Assembly: GCA_036569845.1 (NCBI GenBank)
Contig: DATCPY010000197.1
Span: forward strand, 1-11,452
Reading direction: 5' to 3'
Source of the DNA: UBA4735 sp036569845
GTDB taxonomy: Bacteria > Chloroflexota > Limnocylindria > P2-11E
Length of the DNA stretch: 11,452 bases
Of this stretch, positions 7,093 through 11,452 are shown one piece after another. Position numbers and translations under genes: made by a program. The first letter of the stretch is position 1. Every line of letters begins with the position of its first letter. The notes beneath the pieces are model-generated. The model worked only from the letters and a program-made list of their open reading frames with translations, was not told the origin of the DNA and searched no databases.

Positions 7093-7193
7093 TTCATCCA
7101 GAGAGGCTGAGGGAACGGCCCGTTGACGCCTCGGCAACCGGCGGAGTCCCGCTGCGGTGCCACTTCCGTCCTTGGACACCAAGGGAAGATGAA
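7093..7193 (+). promoter_or_regulatory. SAM-I (S-box) riboswitch
   Basis: The P1 stem is TTCATC (7093-7098) with GATGAA (7188-7193), a perfect six-base pair. Conserved S-box core sequence follows: AGAGAGGCTGAGGGA at 7100-7114, a CGGCAACC junction at 7132-7139, and GGTGCCA.TTCC at 7156-7166. P2 can form from GCTGAG with CTCGGC (one G-U pair); P4 is a perfect hairpin CCTTGG-ACA-CCAAGG at 7170-7184, followed by GAAGAT. The aptamer binds S-adenosylmethionine and shuts down methionine genes. It directly precedes metF and the MetE pair, the classic S-box targets. No terminator hairpin with a T-tract fits into the 14 bases before the metF start, and the 3' strand of P1 touches the Shine-Dalgarno, so control of translation is more likely than attenuation. 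Recognition is by motif and stem pairing, not by a covariance model. Confidence 0.93.
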
Positions 7194-7198
7194 AGGGG
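7194..7198 (+). promoter_or_regulatory. metF Shine-Dalgarno abutting riboswitch P1
   Basis: AGGGG starts at the base after the P1 stem and lies nine bases before the TTG at 7208. It is only two bases from an out-of-frame ATG at 7201, too close for use. Its position supports the TTG start and suggests that SAM-stabilised P1 hinders ribosome access. Confidence 0.65.
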
Positions 7199-7207
7199 TC
7201 ATGGCCG

Positions 7208-8113
7208 TTGGCATCGCTCGCGTCGCTTCTCCGTCAGGGGGAGTTCGTCCTCACCGCTGAGCTCAATCCGCCGAAGAGCGCCGCCGCGTCCGTCGTCCGG
7301 AGGCGCGCCGAGGCGCTCAAGGGCATCGTCGACGCGGTGAACGTCACGGACAGCACGCGCGCGAACGTCGCGATGGCCGCGATCCCGGCGGCGGTCCTCG
7401 TGCGCGACGCGGGCGTCGAGCCGATCGTCCAGGTCACCGGCCGCGATCGCAATCGCATCGCGATCCAGGCGGATCTCCTCGGCGCCGCGGCGCTCGGCCT
7501 GCCGAATTTCGTGTTCATGAGCGGCGATGACCCGAAGGAGGGCAACCATCCCGACGCCGTGAACGTGCAGGACTTGAACGGCGTCGAGCTCGTGCGGACC
7601 GCCGCGACCTTGCGTGACGGCAAGCTCCTCAACGGCGACGAGGTGAAGCATCCGCCGCGGTACTTCATCGGCGCGACCGCGTCGCCCGTGGCGCCGGGGG
7701 ACGTCGAACGCACCCTCGAGAAGGTCGCCGCCGGCGCGCAGTTCATCCAAACGCAGCCGGTGTTCGACGTCGCGCCGTTCAGCCAGTGGCTCGCTCAGAT
7801 CCGCCGGCGCGACAAGGACGTCGCGATCATCGCGGGCGTCCTCGTGCTGCGCTCCGCCGACCAAGCCGAGCGCCTCGCGACGGTCCCGGGCATCGCGCTG
7901 CCGGCGGCGATCCGCGCGCGAATGCAGGCCAGCGCGGATGGCGAGACCGAGGGCATCGCGATCGCGATCGAGACCCTGCGGGCGCTCCGCGCGCTGCCCG
8001 GCGTGAACGGCGTCCATCTCTACGCGATCGAATGGCCGGAGGCGATCCCGCAGGTCGTGCGGGGCGCCGGCCTGCTCCCGCGACCGAAAGTGAAAGAGGT
8101 AGCGACAGCGTGA
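7208..8113 (+). CDS. metF: Short methylenetetrahydrofolate reductase (MTHFR family)
   Basis: The product has 301 residues and a single MTHFR TIM-barrel domain. It would reduce 5,10-methylene-THF to 5-methyl-THF using FAD, giving the methyl group for methionine. Visible motifs are LTAE18LNPPKS, with the Glu corresponding to E. coli MetF Glu28, then NVTDSTRANV, GRDRNRIAIQADLLGAAALGL with SGDDP after it, and FIQTQPVFD. The C-terminal end (HLYAIEWPEAIPQVV) differs from the HFYTLN of enteric MetF and resembles a short, divergent branch. The start is TTG at 7208: an in-frame TGA at 7190 closes the frame upstream, no ATG or GTG lies between, and AGGGG is correctly spaced. The gene is the first after the SAM riboswitch, so it should be repressed when SAM is plentiful. 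Its stop overlaps the next start by four bases (GTGA). Confidence 0.9.
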   Translation: MASLASLLRQGEFVLTAELNPPKSAAASVVRRRAEALKGIVDAVNVTDSTRANVAMAAIPAAVLVRDAGVEPIVQVTGRDRNRIAIQADLLGAAALGLPNFVFMSGDDPKEGNHPDAVNVQDLNGVELVRTAATLRDGKLLNGDEVKHPPRYFIGATASPVAPGDVERTLEKVAAGAQFIQTQPVFDVAPFSQWLAQIRRRDKDVAIIAGVLVLRSADQAERLATVPGIALPAAIRARMQASADGETEGIAIAIETLRALRALPGVNGVHLYAIEWPEAIPQVVRGAGLLPRPKVKEVATA

Positions 8114-9075
8114 AGACCACCGTCATCGGCGCATTCCCGAAGATCAGCGACCAGCCCGGCGGGCAGGAGCTCCGGCAGGCCCTCCACAAGCAGGACCGTG
8201 GCGAGCTGAAGGAGCACGAGCTCGACGCGGTGTACGACGCGGTGACGAAGAGCGCGATCGGCGAGCTCGAGGCCGCCGGCATCGACGTCATCAACGATGG
8301 CCAGGTCCGCTGGGACGATCTCCTCGCGCCGTTCGCGAGCGCGTGGAAGGGCGTGAAGCGCGGGCCGCTCGAGCGGTTCTACGACAACAACACGTACTTC
8401 CGGCAGCCGACCATCGACGGCCCGATCTCGAGCGACGGGAAGACGCTGGTGAAGGCGTTCACGTACGCGAAGTCCATCGCGACGCGCGAGCTCAAGGCCG
8501 CGGTCGCGGGGCCGATGACCTTCGCCGCGCTCGCGATCGACAAGCATTACCGGTCGCTCGAGGATCGCGTGCTCGCGGTCGCCGACGCGATCGCTGCGGA
8601 GGTGAAGGGCCTCGGTGCGGCCGGCGCGACGCTCGTGGATGTCGAGGACCCCGGGCTCGTGCACGACCCGCAGCACATCGAGCTCGCGCGCGAGGCGTAC
8701 GCCCGCATCGCAGCCGCCGGCGTGCCGATCGCCATCCAGGCGTACTTCTTCCCGGCGGACCGGATCCTCGAGGTGCTCGCATCGTTCCCCGTCGCGCAGG
8801 TGGGCATCGACGTGCGGTCGCGCGAGACGACAGCGCTCCGTCGGCTCGACATCTTCAAGGGCAAGACCGTCGTGCTCGGGATCGTCGACGCGCGCAACAC
8901 GCGCCTCGAGACCGCGAGCGAGCTCGCCAAGCTCGTGGAGGAGGCGCTCAAGCTCGTGCCGGCAGACAGCCTGTGGCTCGCGACCACCACCGGACTCGAG
9001 TACCTGCCCCACGACGTGGCGACCAAGAAACTCGCGGCGCTGGCGGAAGCGGCGCGCGGAGGAGTGCCGGCATGA
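8110..9075 (+). CDS. MetE N-terminal-like protein without zinc ligands (split methionine synthase subunit)
   Basis: The GTG at 8110 overlaps the metF stop (GTGA) and has AGAGG ten bases upstream; an open frame reaching back to 7786 is metF read out of frame. The product has 321 residues of UROD/MetE-like barrel: VIGAFPKI and GGQELRQALHKQDRGEL at the N terminus, a DVINDGQVRWDDL segment near 60, TLVDVEDPGLVHDP in the middle, and TTTGLEYLPHDVATKKL near the end. At the positions where catalytic MetE domains carry HxC and PDCG, this protein has QAYFF and LEYLPHD, so no zinc site is visible. In full-length MetE the N-terminal half is a duplicated barrel that has lost zinc and helps bind the polyglutamyl folate; a separate gene for it fits a split MetE, as seen in some archaea. 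It could instead bind a different methyl donor. Confidence 0.8.
   Translation: MKTTVIGAFPKISDQPGGQELRQALHKQDRGELKEHELDAVYDAVTKSAIGELEAAGIDVINDGQVRWDDLLAPFASAWKGVKRGPLERFYDNNTYFRQPTIDGPISSDGKTLVKAFTYAKSIATRELKAAVAGPMTFAALAIDKHYRSLEDRVLAVADAIAAEVKGLGAAGATLVDVEDPGLVHDPQHIELAREAYARIAAAGVPIAIQAYFFPADRILEVLASFPVAQVGIDVRSRETTALRRLDIFKGKTVVLGIVDARNTRLETASELAKLVEEALKLVPADSLWLATTTGLEYLPHDVATKKLAALAEAARGGVPA
9058..9064 (+). promoter_or_regulatory. Shine-Dalgarno of the MetE C-terminal gene
   Basis: GGAGGAG lies seven bases before the ATG at 9072. It is the strongest ribosome binding site in the window and suggests high expression of the catalytic subunit, on top of the 4-base coupling with the gene before it. 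Confidence 0.7.
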
Positions 9076-10064
9076 CGGCTGACAGCATCCTGCTCACGAC
9101 ATCGGTCGGCTCCTTCGGGAAGCCGGATTACCTGCAGAAGGCCCGCAACGCGAACGCGAAAGGCAAGCTCGGCGCGACCGAGCTCGCCGAGCTCGAGCGC
9201 AAGGCCACCGCCGAGTGGATCAAGGTCCAGGAGGAGATCGGGCTCGACATCCTGGTCGACGGCGAGATGTACCGCGGCGACATGGTCGCGTACTTCGCGG
9301 ACCTGCTCGATGGGTACAGCGAGGGCGGTCTCGTGCGCTCGTACGGCAACCGCTACTACCACAAGCCCGTCATCTCAGGGAAGCTCGCGCGGCCGAAGCC
9401 GATGACCGTCGAATGGTTCCAGTACACGCAGTCGCTCACCCAGAAACCGGTGAAGGGCATGCTCACCGGTCCATACACGATGCTCGACTGGTCATACAAC
9501 GAGGCCTACCCGACACGGCGTGACGCCGCGCTCGCGCTCGCCGAGGTCGTGCGGCAGGAGGCCGAGGATCTCGATGCCGCCGGCGCGCAGTACATCCAGA
9601 TCGACGAGCCTGCGATCCACGCGCGCCCGGAGGAGCTCGAGATCGCGATCGAGGCGATGGGCATCGTCACCCAGAACCTCAAGGCGAAGACGATCTCCCA
9701 CATCTGTTACGGCGACTTCGCCGCGATCTACCCCGGCATCCTCGACCTGCCAGTCGACCAGCTCGACCTCGCGATGGCGAACTACGAGTACCGCTGGCTC
9801 GAGCTCATGGATCGCCTGCCGTTCACGAAGGAGATGGCGATCGGCATCGTTGATGTGCACACCCACGAGATGGAATCGGTCGCCGAGGCGGCCGAGGGGA
9901 TCCGCAAGGGTCTGCGATACGTCAGCCCCGACAAGCTGCTGCCGCATCCGGACTGCGGCCTCAAGACCCGGCCGGTCGACGAGTCGATCGCGAAGTGCAA
10001 GGTCGTGGTCGAGGCGACGAAGGTCGTCCGCGCGGAGCTCGCGAAGAAGGCCGTCCCCGCCTAA
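9072..10064 (+). CDS. metE: Cobalamin-independent methionine synthase, catalytic C-terminal (core-MetE) protein
   Basis: The 330 residues correspond to the catalytic C-terminal half of MetE. It would transfer a methyl group to homocysteine to make methionine. Recognisable motifs are TTSVGSFGKP at the start, QEEIGLDILVDGEM, RPKPMTVEWFQYTQSL, KGMLTGPYTMLDWSY, YIQIDEPAI, and the zinc site: H210-I-C212, E239 in ANYEYRW, and C295 in PHPDCGLKTR, matching E. coli His641, Cys643, Glu665 and Cys726. All four ligands are present. Stand-alone core-MetE proteins are known in bacteria and archaea, some using a methyl-corrinoid rather than methyl-THF. Here metF and a MetE N-terminal-like gene are in the same operon, which favours methyl-THF as the eventual donor. 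The ATG overlaps the previous stop (ATGA). The operon is under SAM riboswitch control. Confidence 0.92.
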   Translation: MTADSILLTTSVGSFGKPDYLQKARNANAKGKLGATELAELERKATAEWIKVQEEIGLDILVDGEMYRGDMVAYFADLLDGYSEGGLVRSYGNRYYHKPVISGKLARPKPMTVEWFQYTQSLTQKPVKGMLTGPYTMLDWSYNEAYPTRRDAALALAEVVRQEAEDLDAAGAQYIQIDEPAIHARPEELEIAIEAMGIVTQNLKAKTISHICYGDFAAIYPGILDLPVDQLDLAMANYEYRWLELMDRLPFTKEMAIGIVDVHTHEMESVAEAAEGIRKGLRYVSPDKLLPHPDCGLKTRPVDESIAKCKVVVEATKVVRAELAKKAVPA

Positions 10065-10067
10065 CCT
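10062..10067 (+). promoter_or_regulatory. Possible -10 element of the phosphotransferase gene, built on the metE stop codon
   Basis: TAACCT contains the metE TAA and ends six bases before the GTG at 10074. There is no Shine-Dalgarno for this GTG. It fits the leaderless pattern of other genes in the window, but could be chance because TAA supplies two of the three fixed bases. Confidence 0.35.
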
Positions 10068-10073
10068 CGCCGC

Positions 10074-11198
10074 GTGGACCTGGTCGCGGAGATCGCGGCG
10101 CTCGACCGCGCGACGCTGGAGCCGATCGTCGCGCGGGCCGTCGGACGTCCGGTCGCCATCGACGAGTGGCGATCCGTCCCGTTCTCGTACCAGGTGACGA
10201 ACGCGTTGTCGGCCGGGATATTCCGGATCAGCGGTACCGCGAACGACGGCGGCGACTGGTCCGTCATCCTCAAAGTCCTGCGACCGGCCTACGACGTGCT
10301 GCTGGCTCGGTTCCCCGCGGAGAGTCGCGCGGAGCTCGAGGACGCGTACCTCTGGGATCGCGAGGTCCGCGCATACGAGTCGGGACTCTTCGATCGGCTG
10401 CCATCCGGCTTCGCCGTGCCGCGAGCGCTCGCGATCGAACGTCGGCCGGAGTGCTGCTGGCTGTGGCTCGAGGATCTCGGCGGCGAAGACGCCCGCTGGG
10501 ACATCCCGCGTTACGCCCTGGCGGCGCGACACCTCGGTCGGTTCAACGGGGCCTTCCCGGCCGGCGTCTTCGAAGCGCCATGGCTGACGCGCACCTGGCT
10601 GACGACATGGCTCATGACCGGTTTCGGCTCTCGCGCGCAGATCGTGCTCGACAACGACGCGATCTGGGCGCACCCCGACGTGCGATCCGGCTTCGGGAGC
10701 GACACGCGTGACCGCCTTCGTGCTGCGTGGCCCGCGCGCGAGGCGATGCTCGGGCGGCTTCTCGCGCGTCCGCAGACGCTCTGCCATCTCGACGCGTTCC
10801 GGAAGAATCTGTTCGACCGGCACGGTGAGACGGTTGCGATCGATTGGTCGTACATCGGTACCGCGCCGATCGGCGTCGAGGTCGGCCACCTCGTCATGGG
10901 GAGCGTCGCGTTCGCCGAGCACGGCCACGACACGCCGGCGCTCGCGGCTGCCGCACTCGATGCGTATGTCGGTGGATTGCGCGATAGCGGGTGGCAGGGC
11001 GACGAGCAAGAGGTGCGCGAAGGCTTCGCGCTGTCGGCGATCCGGTGGGTGTTCATGCTCGGCTGGATGGGAGCGGTCCTCGACCCGGCGCGGCGGGCCC
11101 AGATCGAGACATGGGCTGGTCAGCCGCTCACGGAGCAGGTCGCCGAGGCGGGCGCTCGCACGTCCTACTTGCTCGATCTGATCGACGGTGTGAGCTAG
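10074..11198 (+). CDS. Phosphotransferase of the APH/choline kinase fold, substrate unknown
   Basis: The product has 374 residues. The kinase catalytic signature is H238-L-D240-AFRKN245 (the HxDxxxxN loop), followed by AID257WSYIG with the metal-binding Asp. The N-terminal lobe has a WSVILKVL strand near residue 62 with the likely ATP-binding Lys, and WLWLEDL marks the hinge. These features place it in the protein-kinase-like clan with aminoglycoside phosphotransferases, choline kinases and methylthioribose kinase; nothing in the sequence selects a small-molecule substrate. The GTG start is nine bases after metE; without a Shine-Dalgarno it may be leaderless or read through from the met operon. 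A methionine-salvage role would fit the position but is not shown. Resistance should not be assumed from the fold. Confidence 0.82.
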   Translation: MDLVAEIAALDRATLEPIVARAVGRPVAIDEWRSVPFSYQVTNALSAGIFRISGTANDGGDWSVILKVLRPAYDVLLARFPAESRAELEDAYLWDREVRAYESGLFDRLPSGFAVPRALAIERRPECCWLWLEDLGGEDARWDIPRYALAARHLGRFNGAFPAGVFEAPWLTRTWLTTWLMTGFGSRAQIVLDNDAIWAHPDVRSGFGSDTRDRLRAAWPAREAMLGRLLARPQTLCHLDAFRKNLFDRHGETVAIDWSYIGTAPIGVEVGHLVMGSVAFAEHGHDTPALAAAALDAYVGGLRDSGWQGDEQEVREGFALSAIRWVFMLGWMGAVLDPARRAQIETWAGQPLTEQVAEAGARTSYLLDLIDGVS

Positions 11199-11222
11199 CC
11201 GAACGCCCTCGCGCTGCCGAGC

Positions 11223-11228
11223 TAGGCT
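11223..11228 (+). promoter_or_regulatory. Predicted -10 element of the M20 hydrolase gene (leaderless)
   Basis: TAGGCT lies eight bases before the ATG at 11237, the same spacing as at the cyclase gene. No Shine-Dalgarno is visible in the 38-base gap after the phosphotransferase. Confidence 0.5.
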
Positions 11229-11236
11229 CCGCGGGC

Positions 11237-11452
11237 ATGGCCACGCCACTCGACGAGGCGACCGAGCTCCTCCAGACGATGATCCGCAACCAATGCGTGA
11301 ACGACGGCCGGCCGGAATCGGGCGGCGAGGTCAAGAACGCGAAGACCCTGGGCGCATACCTCGCCGGACCGGGAATGGACATCCAGCAGTACGAGTCGCA
11401 TCCGGGTCGGGGAAGCATGACGTGCCGCGTCGAGGGCAGCGACAAGAAGGCG
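11237..11452 (+). CDS. M20-family metallohydrolase, N-terminal fragment (runs off the window)
   Basis: Only the first 72 residues are present. The sequence has the usual opening of M20 peptidase/deacylases: an amphipathic helix (ATELLQTMIRN), a CVNDGRPESGGEV segment, a helix with AKTLGAYLAG, then GMDIQQYESHPGRGSMTCRVEGSD, which leads into the first strands before the metal-binding GHxD motif expected just beyond the window. Family members hydrolyse peptides or N-acyl amino acids with two zinc or cobalt ions (ArgE, DapE, CPG2). The specific substrate cannot be told. The metal ligands lie outside, so activity cannot be judged. The start is supported by the upstream TAGGCT and by family length. 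Confidence 0.75.
   Translation, partial: MATPLDEATELLQTMIRNQCVNDGRPESGGEVKNAKTLGAYLAGPGMDIQQYESHPGRGSMTCRVEGSDKKA

Noticed and set aside
7201..7260. 19-codon ORF starting at ATG 7201 as the real gene start after the riboswitch
   Set aside because: It is out of frame with metF and its ATG is two bases from the Shine-Dalgarno. It may be a minor regulatory ORF but is not supported as a gene.
8343..9071. Upstream extension of the metE frame
   Set aside because: The extension is low-complexity Arg/Ala-rich sequence read out of frame through the MetE N-terminal-like gene. The ATG at 9072 has a strong GGAGGAG and the family start.
9492..11249. 585-codon open frame on the minus strand opposite metE and the kinase gene
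   Set aside because: It crosses two well-supported genes and their gap, and its product is Arg/Asp/Glu-rich without motifs, as expected of an antisense shadow.
1..11452. CRISPR arrays, insertion sequences, tRNA or rRNA genes
   Set aside because: No repeat-spacer pattern, transposase motif, terminal inverted repeats or tRNA-like sequence was noticed on reading the window.

Overview
The window is GC-rich and densely coded, with nine genes plus one very small ORF. Four or five start codons have a TANNNT hexamer 6 to 8 bases upstream and no Shine-Dalgarno sequence, which suggests leaderless transcription. That habit, a short MetF, a MetE split into two genes and a cyclase-ATPase-TPR giant fit a high-GC soil or aquatic bacterium. 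Chloroflexota or a neighbouring phylum is my best guess; no rRNA or marker gene settles it.

Left end, 1-1327 (+): the 3' part of an XRE-type helix-turn-helix regulator with a long TPR domain. Its stop codon is followed directly by an ATG with a good ribosome binding site, which opens a 29-residue ORF with a signal-like hydrophobic core and a Cys/Pro-rich tail. A cytoplasmic HTH-TPR receptor next to a small exported pro-peptide is the layout of RRNPP quorum-sensing pairs. This is the best candidate here for an undescribed system.

1324-3706 (-): a three-gene operon with overlapping stops and starts: an EamA transporter, a methenyl-THF cyclohydrolase/cyclodeaminase (fchA type) and a FolD homologue. 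FolD lacks the usual catalytic lysine and two other active-site residues, so FchA may supply the missing cyclohydrolase step.

3765-7043 (+), divergent from that operon: a 1092-residue class III nucleotide cyclase fused to an AAA ATPase and a TPR region.

7078-10064 (+): a methionine-synthesis unit. A promoter is followed by a SAM-I (S-box) riboswitch, then metF with a TTG start, a MetE N-terminal-like gene without zinc ligands, and a MetE C-terminal gene with all zinc ligands, joined by 4-base overlaps. MetF makes methyl-THF and the MetE pair would methylate homocysteine. Together with folD and fchA, the window holds much of the folate one-carbon route to methionine.

10074-11452 (+): a phosphotransferase of the APH/choline kinase fold with unknown substrate, then the 5' end of an M20-family metallohydrolase that runs out of the window.
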